Translations under genes and position numbers: made by a program
Origin: Impatiens glandulifera
Lineage: Eukaryota; Streptophyta; Magnoliopsida; Ericales; Balsaminaceae
DNA length: 64,000 nt
Reading direction: 5' to 3'
Assembly (NCBI RefSeq): GCF_907164915.1
Contig: NC_061863.1
Coordinates: 23,079,710 to 23,143,709 of the forward strand
Shown here: positions 44,470 through 56,479 of the stretch, in pieces
Position numbering within the stretch: the stretch's first letter is position 1
How the letters are laid out: each line of letters begins with the position of its first letter
The notes under the pieces: generated by a model
Databases searched by the model: none
What the model saw: the letters and a program-made list of their open reading frames with translations, nothing else
Told to the model about the DNA's origin: nothing

Positions 44470-45140
44470 AACAACATTCCATTCTTGAAATATTTGAAAA
44501 GACACATAAAAAAAAGGATGGTACATGGAGTGGAAATAGGGCAGTAGAAGTTATGGTATGTGTTACACACTACTAAGTATCAATGTTTATGTTCATTAAA
44601 AGGTTAAGATTTAATTTTTATACACAACTAACTGTATTTTTTGTTATGTAGAATACTTTTACTCAACTATAGAAATTCATGATACTTTGGATAACAATGA
44701 ACAAAAATCTGAAATTAAGTTGTGGATGGAGGCAACAGGGAATTCCAAAGCGGGTGTGTGTGTGGAATAGGCTACATGGGCCAAAAATGCGTATTCGAAA
44801 ATGGGAATCCATCACACAACTATGTTTGAAGGTAAATACCCTTAAAAAACATGCAAGTGCTTTACAAATGATAAATTCTGAGAAGGAAAAAAAATACACT
44901 TCAAAAATAAGAAGTTAATAAATATAAGATAAAGTATATATAGAATAAGAATAATAAAAGAGAATTAAAGTGTTAGAGTCCAATCAAGTTGAACTAGTTC
45001 AAGAAGAAGTTGTTCTTCAAACACAAGTATAGTCTTTAAATGAAAATTTTGACAATATCCTAGCATTATGGAACAACTCAAGGCAACGAATGAGCCCAAC
45101 CTTTACAACTTCGGATGGATTACGAAGAATGTTAGTAATT
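44470..45140 (+). pseudogene. CACTA TNP1/Transposase_24-like fragment
   Basis: About 44490-44555 reads FEKTHKKKDGTWSGNRAVEVM, the conserved THTRKDG...V-type block of plant Transposase_24 (En/Spm-associated) proteins. It is followed by GTATGTG and, near 44650, a TATGTAG acceptor, so an intron of about 95 bp is possible. The next block (about 44700-44790) reads EATGNSKAGVC with a (GT)n stretch, then at 44990 a coiled tail (EEVVLQTQ). Frames are broken. The family assignment is by eye. Confidence 0.4.
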
Positions 45141-46829
45141 CAATCTTTAATTTGGTTAATATGTTTCATATTCAAATGCAAGGGTATGATATTATCATTG
45201 AATATTATTAATGTTAGTTATAATCATAATGATCTAAGTATGTTGAATTATATGTTTGAATAATTAATAGGTAGATGAAAAAAATATTATAGTTATTTAG
45301 TAAGATCATGTTTAATCCTTAATATTTTTAACATGTTGATTTGTCAAATACATAAGTTTTCAAGTGGTTTAGTTTATATTTTATGTTCAATATTTGAGTT
45401 CTTTAATGTTGTCAAATGTTATTGGAGAATGCATCATTAAATAGTAAGAAAATTAGTATTGTATATTAATATGTTTAATAAATAATATAGATATTAAATC
45501 TAATTATTTATTTGTTGATTGTATATAAGTTTACAGAAATAAAGATATAACAATAATTATTTTATTTTTTTGAAATATCATTGGATGGGGTGAAAAATGG
45601 ACATCTATACTAATAGATGGAGTGAAATATTTTGGAAATCTTATTTTGTGTAATGTTTTGGCCTGTTTTTTCATATTTTATTTTGAACATTAGTACTTGA
45701 TAAATTTAATTTATAAATGTATTTTATAAATTTGTAATGAATTAGGTTAGTTTACAAAGAATTGATTATATAATTAATGCTTGTTTTAGTTATTATTTAT
45801 ATATATCAAACAGGGAATCATTTGAAAATGAATTTAATTAAATTGTAATATTAGTTTTTAAAATAATGCAAAATTTAAAAATATATTATATAAAATTATG
45901 TTTTCAATAATGTAAATAAAGTTGTATAAGTTATTGTTAATAATAGTATTGCAAAGTTATGACTAAAGTAATTGTAGACATAGTTGAAACATTAATAATA
46001 ATATAATTTTAGCTGTGACAATACGAAAAAAGTTGTAGATCAATTACATAAATATAATGCAAATGATAACGCTATAATATACTAAAATATTATTGGATGA
46101 TATAAAATAAAATTTGAAACTAAATAATACAAATAAAATTACATATAGATTTTTAAATAATAATACAAATTATAAATATAGATATTTTGAAGAGTATTGC
46201 TTTACGTAATTTAATAAGGTATTGCAAAGATATTGTACATATGGTTACATAAAAATGTGCAAGGTTTATTATTTCATTTTCAAATATTCATTACATTGAA
46301 TATTGCGAAAAATATTGTATTATATAATTGTATAAGATATTGCAGTTTATCTTTAATATATTTTTATTATTTTATAGATTCATCGTATTGAAATTTCTAT
46401 TGAGTAACAACGGATTTATTAATAAAACATATATTGCAAAAGATATTGCAAATATATATTAATCATGATTAGTTAGAGTTTTAGAGAAAATATATTTTTT
46501 ACATTTCATCTGAATTTAGTGTAAATGATGTTCAAATAATTATTTTAAACACTAATGCAAATTTATAACTAGATTATTTAGATTATTTGCAATGTTTATG
46601 TGTGCTTGCAAATTTAGTTACGAAGTTTCTAAATAATGTAAAAAAAAATACTGAAAACCGTTTTTAATGCAAAGAAGGTCGTTGACAATGGAGATCAACA
46701 TTTTTTTTTTACTTATTTACCTCTCATGAGTTCAATTAGTTTTGTGAAAATAATGGAATGAAAGATTGTTGCATAGGATCTACAGTAAATGAGATCAGTA
46801 GCTAAAAGAAAAGGTACGACTCTCTTGAA
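45141..46829. other. A+T-rich stretch without recognisable gene
   Basis: Only short ORFs. The words TATTGCAAA and AAGATATTGCA recur at about 46190-46460, suggesting a decayed repeat. Nothing else is supported. Confidence 0.5.
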
Positions 46830-47150
46830 CTCACTAAGATGTATGTTGTCAAACAAACAAATGTTAAAGAAATTTTGGTTGGAAGTAACTTAATGGTGTT
46901 TCTATAATTTGAAAAGAAGTCCTACCACCTTACTTTTAAAATATTTGGTAGAATTAGTCATGTACATATACCAAAATAAAAGAGGATAAAGCTTGAAGAC
47001 AGGACTGGTACTTGCATTTTTCTTGGAGTTAGCAAAGAGTACAAGACTTATAGATTGTTTGATCCATGGATAAGGAAAATTGTGGATAGTAAACATATTG
47101 TTTTTGAGGAAGATAGGTGCTGGGATGGGATTGGAAGAAGAATTCTAATG
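46830..47150 (+). pseudogene. Copia integrase C-terminal fragment
   Basis: In shifting frames it reads MLSNKQMLKKFWLEV, RSPTTLLLK, EDRTGTCIFLGVSKEYKTYRLFDP and KIVDSKHIVFEED, matching copia integrase downstream of the catalytic Glu (FWAEA, GYSxxSKAYRVYN in element C). It is from a different copia lineage than element C (GKCIFLGYSxxxKGYRL type). Stops are present and no LTRs are nearby. Confidence 0.65.
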
Positions 47151-48230
47151 TGGCAACTAAAGAATTAATTTGAGAGGACAGTGGGCTCTAGAAGTAAGAA
47201 GTGATGATGAAAAAAGTGTTGATGAACAAAAATCTGAAAAATACTTGAGTATTGATGAGTGTATATACAACATTGTCTCAACTAGTACAAGCTCATCTAC
47301 ATGCTGTTTTATTAGAATCATGATCTTAAACGATAAGAAATTTCGAAAATTCACAAGTGAAAATGGAGGTCTTGGGTTGTTTAGTGCTGTCACAGAAATT
47401 CAAAGTGGATAAGATTGAGCTGAACTTGGGAATAGAAAAATGTGCTCAAATGAACTCGTCCGAATTCTAGGAATTATTGGAGAGTGGTGGCAATGGAAGT
47501 GGAGATTCAAAGAATAAATCAAAGGCAATGTGAAAAGTAATGGTTGGATTCTGGTTGTGGCATGGTGAATGTTATCCCCTTGAATAAATCATCTATCATT
47601 CAATATTCAATTAAAATCAAGATAAAGATATTATACTATGGACGTTTATATTTTTTCATTTCATCTTTAATTGTAAAAATTCCCCTCAATCTTTTTCCAA
47701 ATATATTTTGGATTCTTATGTTTATAAAAGTGATATTCTACCAAAATGAATATCTCTATAAGTGTCACATATCCATTTTTATTCAATTAATTAAACGTGT
47801 CATAATTTTATTGATTAGAGAATGTAATGATTGAGAAAGATGGAGAAGAAGATTCGATATCAATTACTTCTTAACTAATTGTATTCAATCCTTAACAATT
47901 ATATTTAATCTATAACAATTATTCTATATTACACATAACAAGAAGGTACTTTGAAGAAATATATATAGCTTGAAGACTACTCTAGCTAGATTAGCTTTTA
48001 AATTGGACCTACAAACTGATGATGACAAGCACGTTCAATAACAGCCCCCACTTCCCCTAGCCAAACCAAAATGATTTGCTCAACAAAAAGGTACATAATA
48101 AAAAAGAGAAAATTCAGTCATGGCCCATGAATAAACAAGGGTCATCATGTTTCAAACTTTTGTCTTTCCAGTTAACATAGGAAGGACTAACTCTAACCAC
48201 TCTTCTTCCCCTTTTTTTTAATCTCCCACT
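47151..48230. other. Upstream region of the stress-protein gene
   Basis: No supported gene. The ORFs at 47170-47412 and 47544-47834 have no recognisable domain. 47600-48000 is A+T rich; from about 48180 a C/T-rich leader-like stretch begins. Confidence 0.4.
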
Positions 48231-48231
48231 T

Positions 48232-48239
48232 CATATAGG
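48232..48239 (+). promoter_or_regulatory. TATA-like box of the stress-protein gene
   Basis: CATATAGG lies 70-77 bp upstream of the ATG at 48309, followed by a C/T-rich leader (about 48245-48290) typical of plant 5' UTRs. The position is plausible but unproven. Confidence 0.3.
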
Positions 48240-48308
48240 CATTGCTAGCATCTTCCCTTCACCCCACCCACAATTTTCCTTCTCAATTAAGCTCCGGTTA
48301 CCGAGAAA

Positions 48309-49935
48309 ATGGGCGGTCCTGCTGTGAGGATGCCGACCTTCTGTCTGAATAGGATGAAGCCACGGGCCAGAGTTCGATCTCCCACAACACAAACCAAACC
48401 AGACCTTAAACCTTCGAAGGTGGTCGACAACGAGAACGATTGTTGCGGTTTGGATGTCGAGGCGGCAGAGAAAGGAGGCGACGGCTGTGATGTGACAAAG
48501 ACGATTGGGAGGAGAATCATGATTGTGGTTGATTCGAGTATGGAGGCAAAAGGGGCTGTGAATTGGGCATTGACTCACACTATCCAGAGTCAAGATACAG
48601 TTATCTTAATCCATGTCTCCAAGCCTTCCAAACGCCAAGGTTAATTGGTGTTAGTTTATATGGATTTACAATTGAAATCCCAATAATATATTTGTACTTT
48701 TTAATGTTGAAGGTGATGAGATTGGCCCACGGATGCCTCAATTTCTTCAATCTATGAAGAATATGTGCCAGCTGAAGAGACCTGAGGTGAACTTCTCCCC
48801 CTTTTTGACTCGACTGAAATGGTTAGCTACTTTGATCTAGTCCTAGACTTGATAGTTTACAGTTTTTTTTGTTCTTTTATAGACTTTAACAAAATTCGTG
48901 CACATAGACAATAGAATAATACAAATCACAAGGAGTTAGCTAGGTCACTGTACTTCAAAATATATAGTACATATTGCAACAATATCAAATTTTAAGTATA
49001 CTACACTAATTATTGAGCTGAATAATCACTTTGTCATCAAACTCAAAGAACATCTCAAGTCATCCACAATAACTCTTAATTCTTATTGACAATATCATTT
49101 TCTAATTTTTTTATTTTCGAATATATACTTATTGTAAAAAGAATTCAATTATTAATTGAAAAGTTTTGAAATAACGTCTCGTCTCATTTATCTTTATCTA
49201 TCACTTTTAACTTAATTTGTTTTTTTATATGACAATCAAAACGCTATTTGATGCTCGAATTAATTAACATTTTTAGATATTTCAAATTTTTCTCGTAAAT
49301 AGTGACATTTTTTGCCAAATATTTTATTAGTGTAAAAAAAGAAATATGAATTACATGAATCTTCTATTTAATGGAAGAGTCTGAAAAGGGCTAAAAATAG
49401 TAATGTTAGTCTTGAATGACGTTATTAAATGTTTATGAATCTCATATGGTAAAACATGGCTCAAATTAGAGTATCAAATAGTAATTGAGCTATTTATTTG
49501 ATAGATTTTAGATTTTAAATGTTAATTAAATTAAACATGTTATTTGGCAATAGTTTGTGGTGTGAAGCAATGTTTCTGTTACTATTGATGATGAAATGAA
49601 CATGCATATACTATGGACAGGTCCAATTCGAGGCCACGGTTACTAAATCGACTGACAAAGGTCCAACCATAGTGGAGCAAGCGAAAAAGCTAGGCGTGGA
49701 CCTACTAGTACTAGGTCAAAAGAAGCGATCCACCACATGGAGGTTGTTGCTGATGTGGATGGGTAATCGGGCAGGGGTAGCGGCAGCTGGCGGAGGCGGT
49801 GGAGGAGGAGCAATGGTGGAATATTGTATCCAAAATGCCACTTGCATGGCCATAGCAGTGAGGAGGAAAAGCAAAAAAGCTGGTGGTTACTTGATCACAA
49901 CAAAGCGCCACAAAGATTTTTGGCTCTTGGCTTGA
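48309..49935 (+). CDS. Universal stress protein-like (USP/adenine nucleotide alpha hydrolase-like) protein, three exons
   Basis: Exons 48309-48639, 48713-48786 and 49621-49935 join with GT-AG introns of 73 and 834 bp (CAAG/GTTAAT...TTGAAG and CCTGAG/GTGAAC...GGACAG) in one frame, giving about 239 aa. Residues 1-65 are a variable basic/acidic N-terminus. IGRRIMIVVDSSMEAKGAVNWAL starts the USP fold (first strand and helix), TVILIHVSK is the second strand, and EQAKKLGVDLLVLGQKKR leads to the region corresponding to the USP nucleotide loop. Oddly this holds seven Gly (AAAGGGGGGGAMVEYC). The C-terminus GGYLITTKRHKDFWLLA is highly conserved in this plant subfamily (my recognition). Role: probably a small cytosolic or nuclear stress-linked protein; ligand binding unproven. 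An AATAATAA signal candidate is at 49951. Confidence 0.85.
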
Positions 49936-51125
49936 CAACACTGTTTAGGAAATAATAATTATTGATTGTGGGTTATAATTTTATGTGATTATATGATGGA
50001 GAAATGTTGAGGCTATTTTATTTTTATTATAGACATGATGTGATTGGTGGGCTATTGTGTTATTTGTACATAATAGTAATTATTAGTGAACATTGGCATT
50101 TAGAATGTGGATTGATTATTGAGGAGTGAATTGAGAATTATAATAATATTTAACCAAAGTTTGTTAACTGTTGGCTTGATTGCTATAGGGGTTATTTGAA
50201 ATAATTGGATTTTGTTTATATTGTAAAAAGTAGTTTATTTGGATTATTTTCTCAAAATGAATAATTAAAATATTTTTATTATTATAAATAATAAGTATAA
50301 CTATCATTATACTTCAATTGAATCAAATTGATGGGATAAACTATTGTTAACTCTAATGTTGGTTTATTTGTATTAAATCAAAATAAATTATACTCATCAA
50401 AATACTTTTAAAATATTAATAAATAAGTTTTGGATGAAAGAATTAATTTATAATAAGTTTGTTTATTTGGATTAAATAAAAAATAAATAACATCAAACAA
50501 CCCTTTTACTTTGTGAAAACAAACACAGCTACATCAGTTATTGCGTTTTCTATTGAGATTTAGAAAACGGTAATTATTAAAAAAAAAATCATCCTAATGA
50601 TAAGGGAACACTAGGGCCAATATACTCACTAAAGGGTTCTTTAGGTACACCTTCTCAATAAGGGCACATGGCCTCTGATGCTTTTTCTCAATTGTTTATT
50701 AAGAATTAAAAGAAAATATTTTGTAAAGATAGTTAAAAATAGAAAAACAAACAGAAAGAATACCCAGCCAAGTCTAAGATAGGTACGAGACCAAAACCAT
50801 GAAAAAAAACATCTGATAGAAATTTTAAATAAAAATATAATTATTTATAAAATTATATATTTGTCATGCATGTCTACCTTATAAATATTAAATTATACAT
50901 AAAACATAATATAATATTAGTATTAATATATTATTATAATATTTAAGATTTTTAATATATCTATTATATAAGTTAACACTCCATCTTTCAACATGGAATG
51001 ATTATTAAATGTTGATGATATATCTTATTTGAATTAAATAAATTGATAGTATTGTAATTTATCTAAAATAAGAAAACATAATTAAAAATGACTATTGAGG
51101 AGTAAATGCAAACAAAAAAAACTAC
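49936..51125. other. Intergenic A+T-rich region downstream of the stress-protein gene
   Basis: 3' flank and low-complexity A+T-rich DNA. No ORF, repeat family or RNA gene recognised. Confidence 0.5.
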
Positions 51126-51133
51126 AATTTGAC
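51126..51133. repeat. 8-bp target duplication AATTTGAC (left)
   Basis: AATTTGAC precedes the terminal repeat TAGGGGTGAGCA; repeated at 53765-53772. Confidence 0.85.
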
Positions 51134-51354
51134 TAGGGGTGAGCATAATATCGGTTTACCCAAACCCAATCATAACCCAAACCCAAAATATTAATTTGGG
51201 TTGGTTAATATGGGTTGGGTTGAGTATGGGTTGGATTGAGTATGGGTTGAGTTTAATTTGGGTTGGGTTAGGGTTACCCAAATTACCCAAATTATATAAA
51301 TTTAGTTTAATTCTCTATTATTAATCCAATATAAACTAATCATCTTCCAACTTT

Positions 51355-52555
51355 AAGTCGAACACGTTTTTCACATGTTTAACATATTTTTCATACGTTT
51401 AACACGTTTTGCACACATCTAACACGTTTTTAATATTTTTAACACGTTTTACTTATAACATGTTTTTCACACGTTTAACACGTTTTACACACGTTTAACA
51501 CATTTTTCATACGTTTAACACGTTTTTCACTCGTTTTCACATTTTTGACACGTTTTCACGTTTTTGACACGTTTAACGCGTTTTCACGTTTTTGACACGT
51601 TTAACACGTTTTTGACATATTTAACACATTTTCACACTAATAACACGTTTTTCACGTTTTTGCACGTTAAACACGTTTTTGACATGTTTAATACGTTTAA
51701 CGCATTTTTGACAAGTTTAACACGTTTTTACGTTTTTGACACATTTAACACGTTTTTAACATATTTAATACGTTAACACGTTTTTTTTATAAATTAAACA
51801 CGATTTTCACGTTTTTGGCACGTTTAACACGTTTTTGATAAGTTTAATACGATGTTCACGTTTTGACACGTTTTTGACATTTTAACACGTTTTTGATATG
51901 TTTAACACGTTTAACACGTTTTTCATATTTTTATCACGTTTTTACACTTAAAACATGTTTTTCACACGTTTAACACGTTTTTATGTTTTTGGCATGTTTA
52001 ACAAGTTTTTGACATGTTTACACATTTTCATACTAATAACACGTTTTTGACATGTTTAACAGGTTTTTGACATGTTTAATACGTTTAACGCGTTTTTGAC
52101 AAATATAACACGTTTTTGGCACGTTTAACACATTTTTAACTTAACTAACACGTTAACACATTTTTGATAAGTTTAACACAGTTTTCACGTTTTTGGCACG
52201 TTTTTGATATGTTTAACATGTTTTCACACGTTTAATACGTGTTTCACACATTTAATATGTTTTTCACGTTTTGGCATGTTAAACACGTTTTTGACATATT
52301 TGACATATTTGACACGTTTTTCAAACATTAAAACGTTTTTCACATTTTGGTACGTTTAATACGTTTTTGACATGTTTAACATGTTTTTCACATTCTTAAC
52401 ACGTTTAACATGTTTGTAACATGTTTAATACGTTTGTAACATGTTTAACACGTTTTTGGCACGTTTAACACATTTTTGACATTTTAACACGTTTTACACA
52501 TTTAACATTTTTTTTTTGCACGTTAACACGTTTTGTCACGTTTAACACGTTTGAC
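51355..52555. repeat. Left arm: tandem CACGTTTAACACGTTTTTGA units
   Basis: About 1.2 kb made almost only of units ending CACGTTT, ACACGTTTTT or TGACACG with a period near 10 or 20 bp. The many TACGTTT, ACATGTT and ACACATT variants are mostly single changes within the ACGT word. ORF 51564-51776 is a translation of this repeat. Confidence 0.9.
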
Positions 52556-53620
52556 ATTAAACGTGTCAAAAATGTGAAAAACATGTTAAACGTGTCAAAA
52601 ACGTGTTAAACGTATCAAAATGTGCCAAAAACGAGGAAAACATGTTAAACGTGCCAAAAACGTGGAATATGTGTCAAAACGTGTTAAACGTGTCAAAAAC
52701 GTGAAAAACGTGTAAAAACATGTTAAACATGTTACAAACGTGTTAAACATGTTAAAAACGTGTTAAACGTGTTAATAATGTGAAAAATGTGAAAAAACAT
52801 GTTAAACATGTCAAAACGTGTTAAACGTGCCAAAACGTGAAAAATGTGTCAAAATGTGTTAAATGTGTTGTAATCGTGAAAAATGTGTCAAACGTGTTAA
52901 AAACGTGTTAAACATGTCAAAACATGAAAATAGTGTCCAACGTGTCAAATGTGTTAAACGTGTTGAATGTGTGAAAACGTATTAAACGTGTCGAAAACGT
53001 ATTAAACGTGTCGAAAACGTCTCAAAACGTGTCAAAAACGTGTTAAACGTCTCAAAACGTGGAAAACGTGTTAAACGTGTCAAAACGTGTTAAACGTGTC
53101 AAAACGTGTTAAACGTGCAAAAATGTGAAAAACGTGTGAAATGTGTCAATAATGTGAAAAACGTATTAAACGTGTCGAAAACGTGTTAAACGTGTCAAAA
53201 TGTGTCAAAAACGTGGAAAACGTGTTAAACGTGTCAAAACGTGCCAAAAATGTGAAAACGTGTGAAACGTGTCAAAAATGTGAAAGATATGTTAAACGTG
53301 TCAAAACGTATTAAACGTGTTAAAACGTGTTAAACGTGCCAAAAATGTGTCAAAATGTGTTAAACGTGTCGATAATGTGAAAAAACGTGTCAAAAACGTG
53401 TCAAACGTGCTAAAACGTGTTAAACGTGTTAAAAACGTGTTAAACATGCCAAAAACATGAAAAACGTGTTCAACGTGTCAAAAATGTGTTAAACGTGCCA
53501 AAAACGTGTTAAACGTGTCAAAAACGTGTTAAACGTGTTAAACGTGTGAAAAACGTATTAAAAATGTCAAAAACGTGTTAAACGAATAAAAATGTGTTAA
53601 ATGAGTCAAATACATGTTAA
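52556..53620. repeat. Right arm: tandem AACGTGTTAAACGTGTCAAA units
   Basis: About 1.06 kb of the reverse-complement unit. The switch of orientation is near 52545-52570 (ACACGTTTGACATTAAACGTG), almost without a loop. Confidence 0.9.
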
Positions 53621-53764
53621 ATAAAAAAATAAAAATAAAATAATTTGGGTTACCCAACCCATATTAGTAAATAATATGGGTTGAATTATGGGTTGGGTAA
53701 ATTTAATTTGGGTTGAATATGGGTTAGGTAATACGGGTTGGGTTTACCCGTTTGCTCACCCCTA

Positions 53765-53772
53765 AATTTGAC
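53765..53772. repeat. 8-bp target duplication AATTTGAC (right)
   Basis: Exact match to 51126-51133. Confidence 0.85.
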
Positions 53773-54519
53773 AATGATAGATAATTAACATTGATTCATT
53801 TCTGCCATAAATGAAACCATAATAGTCACAAAGTTCGTCATATATAAGCCATCAACTACGAAATCATATCTATAGTTATACTATTTCAATAAAGAAGATA
53901 TGGCTGATGGTAAAATAACATTATTGACTGGAAAAACCAACAATATATATCATAATTTGTTAACTAAATATAACTACGAAGTTATTATAACTAAAAGAAA
54001 TAGAAACTTCACCATCAACTTAAAGAAAGACAAAAATTACTGGAAGAATACATTAATAGACTACTAGCTAGAATTAGGCCTACAAGTAAACCGATCGAAT
54101 TAGAGCTAACCCAACCGCATACGAATCGAATCAGTGAAATCGAGATATCCACGATCCAAAATACATTAAACCGAACACATTTGGTTTAGTATACCACCTA
54201 CCGAACCGGCTGGTTGTATTTCAATTTAAATGGAATGAATGCTCCGCAGATCTTCTCACTAGCGATGCTTCGACTTCGACGAAGCTGATCAACCCAGTGG
54301 ATGGAAGGGCTCTTCTTCTTCGACTTCTTTCATAATCGCGCCATTAACTAGGGACGGACGAAGCGGAGGACATACATAAATAGGGTTTATTTAAATTCAA
54401 AACAAATTGTTTTCTACACTCTCCTTTGATTAATCTTTCGTACATCCTGAGTTTGACAGAAAAATTTAAGGTGATCATTGATGGAATTTATCTTAGTCGG
54501 TCTATTGGTAGGGTTTTTA
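53773..54519. other. Non-coding stretch between hAT-like and CACTA-like elements
   Basis: No ORF of note. GATGCTTCGACTTCGACGAAGC (about 54265-54286) contains a small dyad. Nothing else supported. Confidence 0.4.
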
Positions 54520-54990
54520 ATGACCACATTGACATTGACGACGGCAAACACTCGTCGTGGTTAAAAAATTATTATTAGGGACGACGACTAAATCTTCGTG
54601 GTTAATAAATATTATTAGGATAGGTGAAGTGACGTCGTGATTAATAAAAAAATATCAGCCACGACTTTCGTTGTTTGCGTCGTGGCTAATATTTTGGCTT
54701 TCTCGCTCTTCTCCCGCCATTATTATAAGCGACGGTTTTCAGTATAAACGCCGTGTCTAAAAGTCAGATTTTTCCGCCATTTTTAAAAAGATTATTAGCC
54801 ACGGCGATAGTGTAATACTTTGGCTAATAAACTATAATATCAGCCACAACATTATGTTATTGCAGTGACTAATATTCTAAATTACTAGCCACGACGATAA
54901 CATAATGTCGTGACTGATATTATAGATTATTATCCATGGCATTATGCTATCTTCATCCCTAATAATAGTATCAACGACCAATAACAAACG
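54520..54990. repeat. CCACGAC/GTCGTGG dyad array
   Basis: Seven or so units of 45-70 bp, each an imperfect inverted repeat such as TATTAGCCACG... CGTGGCTAATA, with loops containing GATAACATAATG. Typical of subterminal transposase-binding regions. Confidence 0.7.
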
Positions 54991-55019
54991 TCGTCGTTGA
55001 TATTTTTTTCCGAATAAAT

Positions 55020-55700
55020 TTTATTACATTTAAATAGCACGCTCCTCTCTCGCTTCTCCTTAAGAATTTAGAGATTTTTCTAAAAGTGAAACTAATGATT
55101 TTCTTTCAACGAATAGCTAATTGGGCTCTTCTCAATCTCTTCTAATGATATACGTCCATCTTCAATTGGTTAAAAAGAAATTGAAACTGAAGATTTTTTT
55201 ATCAAAAGAGCACGATTGTCTATTGGTTAGAAGCACATTGGTTGGATTTTCTAAATGATCATCAATCTCTTGTGGGAAATCATTGTCGTCGCTGATAGTC
55301 TTTTCTAAATAATTTTAAAGGCCTATAAATATCACACTCCTCTTTTGTTTCTCCATAAAGAATTTGAGATTCTCCTAAGCTATTGATTTCCTTCTGACCA
55401 ATATACAATCGGGGTTCTTCTGATATGTCTCTATCTTCAATTTTTTAAAAGGAAATTAAAATTTTCTTAAAAGGCCCCAATTGTTTATTGGTTAGAGGCA
55501 CGTTAGTTGTAGATCAAAGGGAAAAACCTATTACTGCAGTCACGTAGCACGCTCCTCTCTCACTTCTCCTGAAGAAATTTTCTCAATCTCATCTGAGATA
55601 TCTTCGATCATCTTCAGTTGTATAAAGTGTCCATTGAAAATGAAGATGAAGATATCACAGATGAGCCTAATTGTCTATTCAAGTCGTCCATCAAGTGTTT
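55020..55700. repeat. Three degenerate tandem units (AGCACGCTCCTCTCTCGCTTCTCC)
   Basis: The motif CACGCTCCTCTCTC-CTTCTCC occurs near 55038, 55337 (as CACACTCCTCTTTTGTTTCTCC) and 55548. Each is followed by ATTTTCTTTC/ATCTTCAAT and a segment GTCTATTGGTTAGA. Spacing is about 200-300 bp. It could be a multiplied promoter/leader; there is no ORF. Confidence 0.5.
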
Positions 55701-55949
55701 AATTATGATTCCAAAACAAATAATTGAGGATTCTGAGGTGTACTAGTAACATTTGATCTTGAAATATTTAACAAAACTCTTCTATTTTTAATTTGAAATA
55801 TCTATAATATTCAACAAAACTCTTATATTTTAAATTTGAAATATCTATAATATTCAACAAATAATTGAGGATTGAGAGATCACAAATTTTTCAATATTTC
55901 ACAAATTTCAGTATTTAAAAACAATTCCATTTTTATTAATAGAATAGAA

Positions 55950-56470
55950 ACAATGTCGACTTTAGGGGACGCCGACGTTAATTAGGATAAAATTAGTGTC
56001 GGTTTTAGGTAACGCCTACACTAATATGTTTGAGTTTCTTCCAAATTTTAAGTTTTTTCAGAAAGGAGTATCAGTGTCGGCGTTCCCTATGATAAAATCG
56101 ACGTTGATATACTTGAGTTTCTTCCGAATTCGAAACATTTTTTCGGAAAGAATTATCAACGTCGGCTTTAAGGAACGCCGACATTAATATATTGTAATAT
56201 TAGTGTCAGTTTTAGGTAACGCCGACACTAATATGTTAAATTTTTGGAAATGAGTATTAGTGTCGGTGTTCGCTATGATAAAACTGATGTTGATAAACTT
56301 TAGTTTCTGTTAAATTCGAAATGTTTACGGAAAGTAGTATCAACGTCGGTTTTAATTAACGCCAATGTTAATGTAATGTAATGTAATATTAGTGTCGGTT
56401 TTAGGTAACGCCTACACTAATATTTATTGAATGAATATTAACGTCGGCACATGATAACGTCGACGTTGAT
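55950..56470. repeat. ACGTCGGCGTT dyad array (left of pseudogene)
   Basis: About nine units such as TAGTGTCGGTTTTAGGTAACGCCGACACTAATA, each an inverted repeat with arms TATTA(G/A)(T/C)GTCGGC. The same dyads recur at 58700-59290. Confidence 0.75.
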
Positions 56471-56479
56471 AATCTCTTT

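Larger units (their letters stand above)
51134..53764. mobile_element. hAT-like foldback element with giant simple-repeat arms
   Basis: 2631 bp. Terminal inverted repeats TAGGGGTGAGCA (51134-51145) and TGCTCACCCCTA (53753-53764), with an 8-bp duplication AATTTGAC on both sides, indicate a hAT-type transposition product. Inside are inverted AACCCAA/TTGGGTT-rich subterminal stretches (51160-51300, 53640-53750). The rest is one long inverted pair: left arm 51355-52555 of (A)CACGTTTTTGACACGTTTAA-type units and right arm 52556-53620 of the complement. There is no coding capacity, so it needs a transposase in trans. Confidence 0.85.

Noticed and set aside
44679..44918. Overlapping ORFs on both strands
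   Set aside because: Neither is a gene by itself; the + strand similarity to Transposase_24 is in another frame and is described as a pseudogene.
47544..47580. WLDSGCGMVN, similar to a copia protease active site
   Set aside because: A single short match with stops around it, and located downstream of the integrase fragment where protease is not expected; could be chance.
48231..48593. Minus-strand ORF of 120 aa
   Set aside because: Antisense to exon 1 of the stress-protein gene; the + strand has conserved family residues and splice sites.
51160..51300. Telomere-like TTGGGTT runs
   Set aside because: The unit is TTGGGTT, not the plant telomere repeat TTTAGGG, and it forms the subterminal inverted ends of a transposon.
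51564..51776. ORF rich in Thr, Phe and Leu
   Set aside because: Direct translation of the CACGTTT repeat arm; no start context or domain.
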